Below are positions 1-12,100 of a stretch of 64,000 nucleotides of DNA, one piece after another. This DNA comes from Bugula neritina (lineage: Eukaryota; Bryozoa; Gymnolaemata; Cheilostomatida; Bugulidae). Made by a program: the position numbers and the translations under genes. The stretch spans positions 6,873,241 through 6,937,240 of the forward strand of contig OZ037768.1 of the NCBI GenBank assembly GCA_964035545.1. The letters are read 5' to 3'. How positions within the stretch are numbered: the stretch's first letter is position 1; each line of letters starts with the position of its first letter. The notes beneath the pieces were generated by a model. It had not been told where the DNA came from, did not search any database, and worked only from the letters and a program-made list of their open reading frames with translations.

Positions 1-84
1 TGTTACAGAGAGTTGGTATTTCTATATACTATTACAGAGAGTTGGTATTTCTATATATTCTTACAGAGGGTTAGTATTTGGCAG
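1..84. repeat. Short tandem repeat at the left window edge
   Basis: About two and a half copies of a unit of roughly 30 bp built on TTACAGAGAGTTGGTATTTC, ending at the splice acceptor of the first HEATR3 exon in the window. The array may continue to the left of the window. The last copy appears to supply the AG acceptor region itself. Confidence 0.6.
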
Positions 85-3000
85 AGCAGCCAGGTGGATG
101 TTAAATCTGACGGATATCTTCACAGTTTTGTCAACTGCATATATACTGTACAAAACCTGTGTGAATGCTCGGCCCTGGCTGTTCGGCTGTCCATTGAAGA
201 CTCTGTACCTCAAGTCCTACTTTCAGTGTTAAATGTAGAGAAGTATTCAGCAACAGTACTCTTAGCCGCAGGTAAATACTCTTAGCCGCAGGTAAATACT
301 CTTAGCCGCAGGTAAATACTCTTAGCTGCAGGTAAATACCCTTGGCAGCAGGTAAATACCCTTGGCAGCAGGCAAATGTTCTTGGCTGCAGGTAAATACA
401 GCCCTCACATCCAAAGTGGCAAAGCACTAGCTAGACAAAAAGGTTGTTTAGCAGCTATTATAATGGCCACTCATTTTAAAACTGGTAGTATAATGCCATT
501 TTGTTAGATGAAAATGCCATTATATACTATTAGTAGTTTTCATAAGTCTGGTGTGATAATGATATTGTTAATTGTTTCTTTTTTAAGATCAAGAGCTTGT
601 AATACTTAGTAACACTCATAGTACTATAATTTGGTTATAAAGAAAATCGTTTGAATACAAATTTAGCTGAATAAATCACCTCATACCCATTTGAAACTGT
701 CATGTTTTCAGCCCAGTGTTTATATACATTGAGTGAAGAAAACCAGACCGTCTCCGAGTTCCTTCAGCAAACATCCAACAGTCAAACTCTGACCTCGTTG
801 TTGCGCAATGACAAAGTTTTACTCTACACCAGAGTCATAATAGCAGGTAAACTTGCCCTCTACATTTATATCTGTATATGTTGACTGTGTTGTGATACAC
901 AAGTATTTGCTGACTCAGAAAATGTCTGCCATTAGTCCTCGAAGTTAATATGACATCTAAATGGTGGTAGTTTGCCATAGACTATGGCTGGTTGGGTTTT
1001 AGTCAAAAATATTAGTTGTAGCTCTTAGATAATCTGCAGAGGTTTTCAAGCAAGAACTTCCAATCCGCTGGGACATGCTATTATTCAGCTGTTGATTATA
1101 AAAAGCTTGACAATTCTAGGAGAGAGAAAAGATGTAAAAAATTGTTTTGGAATTCTTGAAACTGCCATCTTAGGATTTGCATATGAAACGAAAACTGGTC
1201 ATAGCAATTGCTCTTGTGCTACTCAGTAATGATTCTCTGTGAACTAAAGCTCATTCCAGTTACAAATGAGTTACAAATGAGTTACATACGAGTAGAACTT
1301 GCTATATAATGCATGTGTTGTTGCAGGTGTACAATTCAATACTTATGGGTTTGATGTGCTGAGTAAGGAATCTGGAGACGTTATACCACCTCTGTTACTT
1401 TCTGCACTCAACATAGATACGTATGATAACCTCTGCACCATAGTGTTTAACAGTGATACAGCAGTACCCAACCCATCTACTTCCACCGGTGCTTGTGAAA
1501 TGGTTAGTGCAGCTTAGTGTAAACTATATGTAACTACTGGACATAGAGATGCTTGTATTGTCTTATACTAGTTAATCTCTTGAAGCATTCGGTCGCGAAT
1601 ATTCATTAGTTAATCAACTTCGCTTGTTTTACATGTCGAAACCGAAATATATTAGTGTGCTTCATGGTTATTACAATTGTTGCTTATTAGTATGTGTATT
1701 TAGGCTTCAAATAATTGCCTCTTAAGTAATGCAGTAAAGGGTTGATTTTTTTCCTTAATGCAATTTCATGTTATACTTTTTATATGAATGATTTTTAAAA
1801 ACTCAAGTATACTCTAGGAACAAGATGATATTGGTGAGGAAAAGCATTCTACAAATCCTACAGAAGGTTCATTGGTATGTATTTAGTTTTTCATTTTTGT
1901 GACCTAATGTAGAAATTCACTCTTTTTCCTTTATCTTCATTTTTTCAAAAGTTTAGTGTCTATGTGTATGGCACTGATGATGTCTGTATATCCGTTTTAA
2001 ATCCTGTGATAATTTGACAGCGTAAAGATCTGGAGGTGTTGGATAATCAGCTTTCTGCGCAGAAACTAAGTTTTGAGATCATCACAAACCTACTCGCTGC
2101 CGATGGTAAGCTGGCGATTTCATTATTAGTTATACAACTGCCTTCGAGGCTTTCACTGTAACTACATCAGTTGCTTATTGTGAAATAACAATACCCTGTG
2201 ATAATAGTAGTATACCCAAGTAGTACTATACCCAAGTAGTATTATACCCAAGTAGTAGTATGCCCAAGTAGTATTATACCCAAGTAGTAGTATGCCCAAG
2301 TAGTATTATACCCAAGTAGTATTATACCCAAGTAATATTACACTGAAGTATAATAATGGGCTACTACTACTACTGTTATAGACACTGAAGACTGGGCGGA
2401 TATAGACGTAGATGACGATACAAGTTGTGGCACTGCTGATTCTGACTGCATGGAAGATGAAGATATGGTAGTTATATTTACCTTTTGGTAGATGTTTAAG
2501 TGTGCCATCGTAATATTTCATTATTCTTGCTGCTGCATTTATTCAATTCACATAATTTAGTGTAGACAAGTTCGGTTTATAATACTTAGTTATATTATAA
2601 GTAAAGTTTTGTTTGGTTAGAGTTAAACTTATATAACTAACTTCAAATTTCTAGTTCTGCGTTCACCCACTACAGAAATACTTTCATCTGTTATACAGTA
2701 TGATAAATAGCAGTCTGTTGGGTTGATGTTGCATCAAGAAACCTATACTGTGTGTTTAGGAACCTCTACCAGATAACTCCATTGCTACAACTCTAGCAGA
2801 CGAAGACCTAATAGACACCTTGAGGCACCGACTCCATTTTACAAGTTCAGAACTCTATGGAAAGGTAGCCAATACAGATAAGCTCCATCGTTCAGCTCTG
2901 CAGTCTTCTTTGCAAAGGTAAAACCTAGTGTTACTCTCGTCTTTATAATGTTTTACCTGTAAACTAAAATCATTCTTACTCTGGCTTGCTCACAATTTTC

Positions 3001-4977
3001 ATATCGTAAATATCTCAAGGATTTATTTCTTCTCCACCCTGTCTATGGATATGCTGTTACCAGATTTCCCTGCTGAGAAGTCTTTAAATAAAATGAAAAT
3101 TAAACATTATTAAAAGTTTAATTTCTCTTAAATTATGGACAAAAATTCTTGAAGACCTGTTTATTTTGTTGTTTATTTTGTCACACTAAATCAGTTACCT
3201 TGATAATTGATGTAACCTTTAGGTGTTTACTAGTTAACCGGGCTTTTGGTTTGATGTAGATATGACAGTATGCTGGCAAGTGCACTGCTCTGTCTCAATA
3301 ACACCCTCTCCCAGGTCAAGCTGGACAAGTTTGGTGGAGTCCAGTCTCTACAGTCTATGTTGAAGTTGCTGCTATCTGCCCTGTCTACACCTCAAAGTAA
3401 GTACAAATACTGTATAATCTAACAAATACTAGGCTTAGATGATTGAACAATCTACTGTAGCATGACTGGAGTTGTCTATCCTAGCACATGTGTTTATGTT
3501 GTATCTAATTGTATAATTTTCCAATCTGAAAGTTTCTTGCTTTGCAGTTGTGAGCCAAGAAGTGCTGGTTGAGTCAATAACCAGTGCAATGAGATCACTG
3601 ATGGAGCAACTCTCAGCCAACTCTGAAGTAAGTTTCACTATTAGTATAGTAGATTAGAGTTTAGCAACTAGTTATATGTATTTAGTTGGTTCAGTTCTAA
3701 TGATATCAACTATTGTTTTCAATGGCTATCCAGTTGGTTATGGATTGATGGATAATTTAAGAGCTACTAAAGCTTGGCTTCTCACCAGATTTGCTTCTGC
3801 AGTTGTTGTTGTTGGGGGGGGGGGTAATTTTTTATGCAAGTTATGTAGAATTGGAACTGCCACAGCTTTACTGAAAGTATGGGTGTTGAAAATTTTTCAA
3901 CTTCCTTTAAACTAATAGAAACCATTAACCTCTTTGATAAAATTGCTGCAATACTTGTAGGAGGAATCATGCAACTGTAATGCCGCAGCTGACTGTTGAT
4001 TGCTTCAATGTAGTAATTATTGTTGAATATCTGTATCTGATAATAGATGGACAGTTAGTGCAGCAACTTATGATGGCCTCTTTCTAATAATCTGTGGGGA
4101 AAGAAATTAAATATAAGCAAGCACCCAGTTGTTGCTGCACTAGGACAACTATTTCAATACTAAGCTTTGCAGTACAATTACTGTAATTTATAGATGAGTT
4201 ACAGTTTATTTTTGACACGCAATTCCTCTACAAATTAAATGACTCATTTAATGATTTTGTTTGATACTTTAGAATTTATCATTTGATGAGGAAGAGCTGA
4301 ACACACTGCAGAAACTAATAATGGCACCACACACTGCCACCGCTGTCAACGCCCTTCGGTGTGTAACAGCGGTTGGAGTGTCGCTCTCAAAGCAATCCAC
4401 TCCCAACCCAATTGTCAAGGTAGCTACCATTTTCCTAGTGCATTAATTTACAAGCTAGGCGACACTGTATTCTGTTTTATTCAACTTCTTCTGAGATGAG
4501 TTATTGCATATTTTATATACTTGGTCGTGTTTTAGGCAATAGGGAGTCTTCTGCTGGAAGTGGTTACCACCAGTAAGCAGTTGTGGTTGGTTACGGAATC
4601 ATTAGATTCCATTATGGATGTGTTTGCTGAAGATATAAACAATATTTATATAAAGGAACTGGGCGTGATCTCTACTCTGCAGGAGATACTTCCTCAACTC
4701 AAAACTATGGTAAGACATACTTGCATATATCATTCAAAGCTAGAATTATTTCTGCTATGTTGCTCATAGTTGCATTTGCTACAACATTTCAAAAATATAA
4801 AAATTTAAATGTTATATGAAGAAATTTCAACATTGTAGCTCTGTATTGAGTCATTTAGTTTTGTTACGTTTGAAGGTATCCAAGAAAGACCGAACTGAAA
4901 CCCACTTCCTCCCTGTGCTGGCCACCGTCAAATCTAATCTTCCTCGGTTCATCAAATACAAGCTTAAAGTTCTATAA
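85..4977 (+). CDS. HEATR3: HEAT repeat-containing protein 3 (partial, 5' end outside window)
   Basis: Homologue of HEATR3 (yeast Syo1), the HEAT/ARM adaptor that carries ribosomal proteins uL18 and uL5 with 5S rRNA into the nucleus. Twelve exons are seen: 85-271, 712-846, 1327-1502, 1818-1874, 2021-2105, 2382-2467, 2760-2917, 3260-3396, 3548-3627, 4273-4419, 4536-4709, 4876-4977. All introns are GT-AG and the phases agree throughout, giving 507 residues and a TAA stop. Recognition rests on the NLCECSALAV block, the acidic linker coded at 2382-2467 (DWADIDVDDD), the helix ending in ITNLLAADG and the C-terminal VTESLDSIMDVFAED and SNLPRFIKYK segments, all in HEATR3 order. The N-terminal third is missing because the window starts inside the gene. 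The exact first acceptor (85 or 94) is uncertain. A 20 bp minisatellite overlaps the donor of the first exon. A polyadenylation signal AATAAA lies at 5347-5352. Confidence 0.88.
261..400 (+). repeat. 20 bp minisatellite spanning a 5' splice site
   Basis: Seven consecutive 20 bp units (CTTAGCCGCAGGTAAATACT and variants) start inside the HEATR3 exon that ends at 271. Every unit contains CAG followed by GTAAAT or GCAAAT, so six of the seven repeat a strong donor consensus. Only the first donor (after 271) keeps the reading frame open; running past it meets an in-frame TAG at 283-285. Confidence 0.95.
2215..2342 (+). repeat. 16 bp minisatellite in a HEATR3 intron
   Basis: Eight units of 16 bp (CCCAAGTAGTATTATA and variants) in the intron 2106-2381. 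The array ends about 40 bp before the acceptor at 2381, so it occupies the likely branch-point zone. Confidence 0.95.
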
Positions 4978-6660
4978 TGATATAATATAATACTGTATTG
5001 TATATAGAGAGTTTATCTTTAATTTACTAAAACTCTTTTCTTGATGCAAGTAAGGAAGTTGATAATTCAAGAGTCACTTAGTTAAATGTTGGCTCCTACA
5101 GATTTTACATAAATTATTTATGAGGAAACATACATTTCAATTTAACACTTTATTGAAAATTATTGTGTATGATGTCAACTTAGCTTTTAATGAGATGTTT
5201 TATCCTGTATCTAGCTGTTAGCAGGTTTTAGTAGATGCATACTAATATTTCTGTTAGATGTTGATTTTATGTTATACCATTTAAATCATTGGCAAAGGGT
5301 TAATGTGTAATCGGACTGCTATTACGTGGTAACAATGTTTTACATAAATAAAACACTGTATGCATTTAACTGTGCTTGCTGATGAATTTTGCCTTTCTTA
5401 GTTGGCCTAACTGATAGACTTAATAAAAAGGCATCAAGTTGATAGCAAAAATTGTTTTTTTTAAATTAGTGAAAATTTTGAATTTTTAGGTTATTGAAAG
5501 CAAAAGTTGATCCTGATGGATTAGGTTTGAATGTGCAGGAAAACATGAATAAGTTTCAAGAGCAGGAAAATAATGTTGAAAGAAATTTTCTCTGAGCAGA
5601 AGTTTCAAAATGTGAAATTATTTTGTAAATTAAGATCAAAGTACATTTACCACCATTTACTATTTGCAAAGTCAGCAATATTTTCTCTACTGTAATTTAC
5701 TCATCTAAAATTATGTAATGTAGTTGTACATCATAACCATGATCACTGTTCTAGAGTTGGTGTATAATAACTTTGGTTCAAATAAGTAGCATTCTGACAT
5801 TTTGGCAGGCTCTGTTTTGAGACTCTCCAGGACCATTATACAATAATATTTCCTTCCTATAGTTTTAATTTTAGTCAGTCTATTTTTTGATATATTATGT
5901 ATAGCTCTAGCTTTATAATAATTGTGTTTTATAAGGAGAAAATAATAAAATAAGTAGTTTATGTTCGCATTATGCTTTTGTTTTAGACCACAGATTATCA
6001 ATATCTAATTAATGCTTATGCAAACAAACATTTTTATAATCTGGTAGCACATAAAGCACTCACGTCTAGATCAAATATAATATTATAGTGCTGGTGTTGA
6101 ATTAAATTTAATAGTTTCAACCAAAATTAGTCAACTCATTTCGTCTACTACATTCACACAACCTGTATAATGTATTAGCTTGGCTGCAACAATTACTCCA
6201 TGCTTAAGCTCCTTTCTTAATATGCAGGGAAAGTACGGCCTCCAAGTTAGAGTGTTTTGTCTGGCGGTACTCAACAGTTCTGGATTATACACTCACTCTT
6301 GCACCCCAACCCCGCTATAATTTATTTATCCATAATCAACCCTTCTCATTTTTTCTCGATTGTATTCCCCAGTCTTTCTCGCGCACACTCTTTTATATCC
6401 ATCATAATAATATTATTTATAACCACACAGGCCACACCTACATGTACACCATACTATGTGCATGGCCACTATAACTATACATTACTATGGCCGAATCGAC
6501 CTAATTCATAGTTGTGCTCTCTTGGTATGGCAGAGAAAAATCATTTCGTACCAACCAATGAACTCAATAATTATTCCAGCTCAGTGGTACCAACCTCTAA
6601 AACAGCGTACGCTGTGCAACACTTCCCTCGTTCAGACTCTAGTGACTAGAGTCTAGTCTA
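4978..6660. other. HEATR3 3' UTR and intergenic DNA, no gene seen
   Basis: Contains the HEATR3 polyadenylation signal at 5347-5352. The open frames here (for example 5711-6001 minus, 6257-6511 plus) have no family similarity, no good splice sites and AT-rich codons. The tract 6240-6480 is somewhat C-rich but I recognise nothing in it. Confidence 0.6.
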
Positions 6661-7165
6661 AGTCCAGATAAAACTACACTAGTGCTGCTACTAGTACTAA
6701 AAGCTTACTAGTATTAGAAAATTCTTTTTAATAGTACTCATAGTAGTAAGTTTTTTTTTGTTGTGCTAACCCTAACTGGCCGAGTAATAGTAATACTAAT
6801 AGTAAATGTAACAGTAATACTAATAGTAATAGTAATAGTGATGTCGATATCAGATATCATATTCATAATGATAATGCCAATGGTAATGAGAATCAAAATG
6901 ATACGAATTGTCGTTGTTATTTAAATTAAAAATTGTGCTATTCATTTACTCGACTAGGCTTATAGTTTTTATGCTAATACACAATACTAAAAATATATAT
7001 TATTTACCTATAGCAGTTACTCATAATAATAATGGGTGTTGCTCCCTGTTGATAGAACCTTGACCTATCAGTTGGGAACACAACTCTAACAATATGTAGT
7101 ATCTAATTTCTAAATAAAATTATTATAAGTGTATAGGGTATTGAAAGTGTAAAATACAAACATAC
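6660..7165. repeat. Low-complexity TAGTAATAG-type sequence before the LTR element
   Basis: Degenerate trinucleotide and short-period sequence (ACTAGT, TAGTAATAG, GATAATG) from about 6660 to 6930, followed by AT-rich DNA up to the LTR insertion site. The same texture occurs at the start of first introns elsewhere in the window, so this could mark the start of a 5' UTR intron of the diflavin reductase gene downstream. No coding sequence seen. Confidence 0.45.
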
Positions 7166-7437
7166 TGTAGTGAGGACGTAATACGCGCGTCCCCCGTATT
7201 CCTTCAGCCTATCCGAGTGCATCACGTGATAACCCTCAGCTAGTAGTAGTTTGTCAGTAGAGAGAGCGTATTAACTAAGCGAAGATGTAATCTCTAATCT
7301 GTGTACGTGCTGTATCTTTTATATAATTAGTAGGAATAAACTTTGGAAACTCTTACTTAAATACTTTATTGATGTGGATAAATAGACTATAATTACAAGC
7401 TAGGAACCCACGCATAGTAATTGCACAAATTACTACA
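7166..7437 (+). repeat. 5' LTR
   Basis: A 272 bp direct repeat beginning TG and ending CA. It holds a TATA-like TATATAA at 7320-7326 and AATAAA at 7335-7340. Because the AATAAA follows the TATA box so closely, it probably lies upstream of the start site, so the polyadenylation signal would be in U3 and R would be short. Confidence 0.95.
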
Positions 7438-7438
7438 G

Positions 7439-7457
7439 TGGTGGCAGCGGTGGGATT
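7439..7457 (+). other. Primer-binding site matching tRNA-Leu
   Basis: TGGTGGCAGCGGTGGGATT begins two bases after the LTR. Its reverse complement matches the 3' end, including CCA, of a common animal leucine tRNA (…AATCCCACCGCTGCCA plus CCA) over 19 bases. Confidence 0.85.
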
Positions 7458-7498
7458 TCTAGCTACTGTATAAGAACAATGAGAAGTATTAGAACATC

Positions 7499-9163
7499 AT
7501 GGACGAGAGAGTAACTTCAATGGAAGGAGGTGAGCGAAACATTATTATAGGCCCTCTCGGAGCTGGAGAGGAGGTATATAGGAACACATTAGAGGTTCCC
7601 GTGTTCACGGGCCTCGAGGATGTTGAACAGTTCATTCAAGAGTTCCGTGAAGTTGCAGCCATTACAAGATGGCCGCCAAGAGTAACTCTTACGAAACTGC
7701 GGATGGCACTGACGGAAGAAGCCAAGCCGTACGGGTGGAAGTCTAGCGTAAACGGGATCATTGCTACACTACGGGCCCGTTTTGGCATGCCCGTTGCCGT
7801 CGCCAAGTCCAGGCTGCGAGGATTACTCCGCAAGACATGTACACCGCTTCCTGACCACGCCACTCTGGTGCAGAGACTGGCACGGACCGCGTATAGCGAT
7901 CTGCCAGAAACACACAGACGGCACTACACATTCGAAGCCTTTGTACAGTCTCTCAACTCTTTGGACTTCCACCACCAGTTACAAGCCAAGGGAGTGACCA
8001 CAATCGAGGCTGCAATCCAGGAGAACAAGGCCTACGCTGGAGCCGAGCGACTCTATAAGACGGAAGAGGCCACTCCCCAGACCTCTAGGGAACCAGACCA
8101 TCCGGTCCGCATAGCTGCCGCGACCATTAAACCCCCCATAGAGATGGAGATAAGCCGCTTGATGACTAGACTGGGACGATTGGCGGCGACGATAACATAC
8201 AACCACTCAAGGAAGAGTAAGAGGACGGCAGCAAAACCCCCCAGACCTATGATGCGACGCTGGGAAAGCGGCAACCAGGGGCACCGCCACCCGAGCGGCC
8301 CACGATTCAAACGGCAGCAGAAGCCACAACCTCCCCGGAGACCCCCAGAGCTCCGCGGGCCCACACCGAGAGAAAAACGGGGTGGATGTCGCCAGGAGCC
8401 CGTACGGGCCCAGCAGCACACCCCCCGTCAATGGCAAACACCTCGCCGAACCAGCCAACCGGGTCGACCACGAGACCCCTTCTCTCTGCCTCTCACCAAC
8501 CGCTTCGGTCCGTTACCAGTAATGGAACAGACCAGCGAGGCCCCTCAGGGCATCGGGGAGGATAAAAACACCTCCCCGCAAGGAAACTCTCACCGGCCCC
8601 GCAAACCGCGGAACAAACGGGCACAGCCCCGTTCGGCCGAGACCGAGCACGCTGGGGGAGTACGGGTACAACCACACGGAGGCAGCTACTTCTTGCCAGG
8701 GAAGGTGGCCGGTAAAGCTGTCACCTTCCTGTTAGACTCCGGGTGTACCACTAATCTCCTCAGCCGTCGGGTCTTCGACACCCTCCCTCTCAAGGAGAGG
8801 GGAGCCTTAGCTCCCTATACCGGGGAACCGGGCACCCTAGCTGACGGGTCACGGATTCCTTTCTACGGTATCATAGAATTGGCTGGGCGCGTCCGCGACC
8901 AGGCCATTCAGGAAACCTTCGTCATCAGCCCACTGGAGGAAGATGCGATACTGGGGATGCCATTCTTGAAGAGACACGGGTGCCATATTGACTTTAGCAA
9001 GTCAGCCATGCTAATGGGCGGCAAAGAGCTCACCTGTGTCGACAAGTTCGGTCGTCCTCTAGCGGGAGGTGTGCAGGTAGTACGTAACTGTACTATACCC
9101 GGCCGCTCCCGGGCTACCGTTCACTGCAGAGTGAACTACCGTTCACTGCAGAGTGAACAATAG
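7499..9163 (+). CDS. gag-pro: Gag-protease polyprotein of the LTR element
   Basis: ORF of 554 codons. Residues about 30-200 form a capsid-like helical Gag region (FTGLEDVEQFIQEF, then SRLRGLLRKT, with LQAKGVTTIEAAI near its end). A basic, proline-rich stretch follows, without a CCHC zinc knuckle. The C-terminus is a retropepsin domain with the catalytic LLDSG near residue 411 and the ILGMPFL motif near 490. The ATG at 7499 is the first good start after the primer-binding site. The frame ends at a TAG immediately after a 22 bp tandem duplication (9114-9135 and 9136-9157). That duplication shifts the reading by one base relative to pol, which suggests that gag-pro and pol were once a single frame. 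No ATG opens the pol frame at the junction. Confidence 0.85.
   Translation: MDERVTSMEGGERNIIIGPLGAGEEVYRNTLEVPVFTGLEDVEQFIQEFREVAAITRWPPRVTLTKLRMALTEEAKPYGWKSSVNGIIATLRARFGMPVAVAKSRLRGLLRKTCTPLPDHATLVQRLARTAYSDLPETHRRHYTFEAFVQSLNSLDFHHQLQAKGVTTIEAAIQENKAYAGAERLYKTEEATPQTSREPDHPVRIAAATIKPPIEMEISRLMTRLGRLAATITYNHSRKSKRTAAKPPRPMMRRWESGNQGHRHPSGPRFKRQQKPQPPRRPPELRGPTPREKRGGCRQEPVRAQQHTPRQWQTPRRTSQPGRPRDPFSLPLTNRFGPLPVMEQTSEAPQGIGEDKNTSPQGNSHRPRKPRNKRAQPRSAETEHAGGVRVQPHGGSYFLPGKVAGKAVTFLLDSGCTTNLLSRRVFDTLPLKERGALAPYTGEPGTLADGSRIPFYGIIELAGRVRDQAIQETFVISPLEEDAILGMPFLKRHGCHIDFSKSAMLMGGKELTCVDKFGRPLAGGVQVVRNCTIPGRSRATVHCRVNYRSLQSEQ
9114..9157 (+). repeat. 22 bp tandem duplication at the gag-pro/pol junction
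   Basis: Two exact copies of a 22 bp unit (CTACCGTTCACTGCAGAGTG plus AA) abut each other. Each contains the short inverted repeat GTTCACT/AGTGAAC. Since 22 is not a multiple of three, the extra copy moves the reading frame from gag-pro into a stop at 9161-9163. Confidence 0.95.
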
Positions 9164-12100
9164 CCAACTCTCGGGGTTAGGGATTGTCGAAGGTGCGCAC
9201 ACTAGAATCCAACTCGCCAGCAGTCTTAACCGGCTGACTGACCGAGGAGAGATCTTGGTGCAGTGTGTCAACCCCTTCTCCGAAGCGGTACAATTACCGT
9301 CAGGATCCATGCTGGGTCGCTTCCACTCCATCCAGGAGGAGGATATAGGGCCGTCGCTGGGAGCTGCGACGGAAGGTCCCCAACAGAGCCCGTCAGTTAG
9401 GCGGGGGACCGTCCCACCACACGTCAAAGAGCTATACCAGGCAGCGTGTAACGGCTGCACGGGCAACGTGGAACGCCAGACTATGGCTCAGTTGCTACGT
9501 GATTATAGCGACGTGTTCAGCAGTGGGGACCATGACGTCGGCCTGACCACGGCCGTCCGTCATGAGATACCGCTAGCTGCAGGGACTACCCCTATTCGGC
9601 AGCCCACTAGGAGGCTGGGACACGAGAAGGAAAAGGAGGTCAGCCAACAAGTCCGGGATCTTTTGGACCGCGGCCTCATCGAGCCAGCACATAGTACGTG
9701 GAGTTCACCGGTCGTTCTGGTCCGAAAGAAAGACGGCAGTTGGCGGTTCTGTGTGGATTATCGCAAGCTCAATAGCGTGACCATACAGGACGCCTACCCC
9801 TTACCCAGGATCGACGAATCTCTGGACGCCTTAGCCGGCAGCAAGTACTTCAGTACGCTAGACTTGTTGAGCGGCTGTTGGCAGGTCCCCCTCAGCCCAG
9901 ACGCCCAAGAGAAGGCGGCGTTCATCATGCGGGACGGCTTATGGAAGTGGAAAGTCCTCCCCTTCGGACTGACTTCTGCCCCCGCCACGTTCCAGCGGCT
10001 CATGGAACAGGTCCTCAGTGGACTCCACTGGAAGACACTGCTAGTATACCTCGACGACGTCATCGTGATCTCCCCAGACTTTCAGACACACGTCAGCCGT
10101 CTGCGGGAGGTCTTCGATCGACTCCGAGGCGCCAATCTGAAGCTCAAACCCTCCAAGTGCGCTCTCTTGCAGCCAGAGGTGAAGTACCTGGGGCACATCG
10201 TCGGCCGTCACGGTGTGGCGACGGATCCTGAAAAGGTACGAGTTATAGAAGATTGGGTAACCCCCCAGGATTTGACCGGGCTACGGGCTTTCCTGGGGCT
10301 GGTAGGGTATTACAGGCAATACATACCAGACTTTGCGGGGGTAGCGCAGCCATTAAACCGGCTCACCGCAAAGGGGGTGACCTGGCAGTGGACTCCCGTC
10401 GAACAGAGAGCGTTCGACTGCCTCAAGGGCCGCCTGCTGGAGGCCCCTATCCTGGCCTATCCAGACCCTGCCCTGGAGTACATCCTCGATACTGACGCCA
10501 GTGACCAAAATGTCGGCGCTGTGCTGTCCCAGGTGCAGGAGGGCCGCGAAGTAGTCGTGGCCTACTACAGTAAGTCTCTCTCGCCCACTGAACGAAATTA
10601 CTGCACTACCCGAAAGGAATTACTGGCAGTAATCAAGTCAGTGAAGCATTTCAGACCTTATCTATACGGCAGGAAGTTCCGCTTGCGGACCGACCACGCC
10701 TCCTTGATTTGGTTATGTAAGAGAACAGAACCGTCCAGCCAAGTCGCCCGATGGCTCGAGGTCCTGGCCGAGTTCTCTTACCGGATCGAGCACCGACCCG
10801 GTAAGAAACACAGCAATGCTGATGGACTGAGCCGGCGACCGGACGAGGGGTGTAAACAGTGCCTCAACATCGAGAAGAGGGACGGAGGTCCTCCAAAATC
10901 CGAGTTGAGAGCACTGAACCACTCTGAAACGGAGTATGACTGGGACCAGGGTCAACTCCTACAGAAGGCCGCTACGCCCCCGGAGGCTATCCAACGCCTC
11001 CGTGCCAATCCTGTTTTGGCTGATAACGTTAGGGAGCTACGAAGACTCCAGGAGGACCTCCCTGGAGTGGTAGCCGACGTATATCGTGCCAAAAAGGAGG
11101 GGCGACGACCCAGTGAAGAACAACTGCGGCAGGGATGCACCGAGTTACGGTCGTACTGCCAACGTTGGGACTCCCTGCGGATCGGGCCAGATGGTCTGCT
11201 GACCATCACAGTGGCTGCTCACAACAACCAGTACGGCAGGAAGAGGGTGATCTGCCCAGCCGCCATACGCCGGGAGTTAGTATGGGACACCCACAAACAG
11301 GCCCATGCCGGGGTGAGCAGGGTGCTCTCCAAGTTACAACTCCGGTGGTACTGGCCCGGCATGGAGCGTGAGGTGCGGCGTAGAGTCAAACAATGCGAAA
11401 TCTGCCAGGCCAGCAAGCATGGCCGTCTCCCTGGCGAAGCGGGACGGCGTAGGCTATATGCTGGGAGGCCGTGGCAGGTGGTAGCTATCGACCTAGTCGG
11501 ACCCATGCCCGTCACCTCCAGAGGAAACAGTTGGATCCTAGTATTAACCGACCACTTTACACGGTGGGCGGACGCCCTGGCTATTCCAGATGCGTCCGCC
11601 CCCACGGTGGCCAGGGTGCTGGACCAAAATGTATTCTGCTATCTTGGACTACCTGAGCAAATACATTCGGACCAGGGGGCTCAATTCCAGTCCCAACTGT
11701 TGAGCGACCTCTGCCGCCTCTGGGGAGTAAACCAAAGCAGGACCACCCCGTACCATCCTCAGGGCAACGGGGTGGTGGAACGCAACAACCGCATGTTGGG
11801 CGATGCACTGCGCAGTCTGCTCCTCGGCCGGGGTCAGGAGGAGTGGGATACGGTACTGCCGCAAGTCATGCGGGCCTACCATAGTACACCACACACCAGT
11901 ACGGGAGAAACCCCTAACCTCCTGATGCTCGGTCGAGAGACGCGAGTGCCTGACCACCTCACATACCACATCCCAGAGCAGGACTATACCATCCACGAGT
12001 ATGCCAGTAAATTGGTAGAGGACCTGAGGGCCGCACACGAAATACTGCGGGCGAAGCAGTGGCAGGTACGGCGAGAGGACTCTCAGGAACCACCCCTCTA

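Noticed and set aside
5711-6001. Minus-strand ORF of 96 codons
   Set aside because: AT-rich codons, no similarity, lies in the HEATR3 3' flank; probably chance.
9141-9163. Programmed -1 or +1 frameshift site at gag-pro/pol
   Set aside because: No slippery heptamer is visible, and a simple 22 bp duplication explains the phase change; kept only as an alternative.
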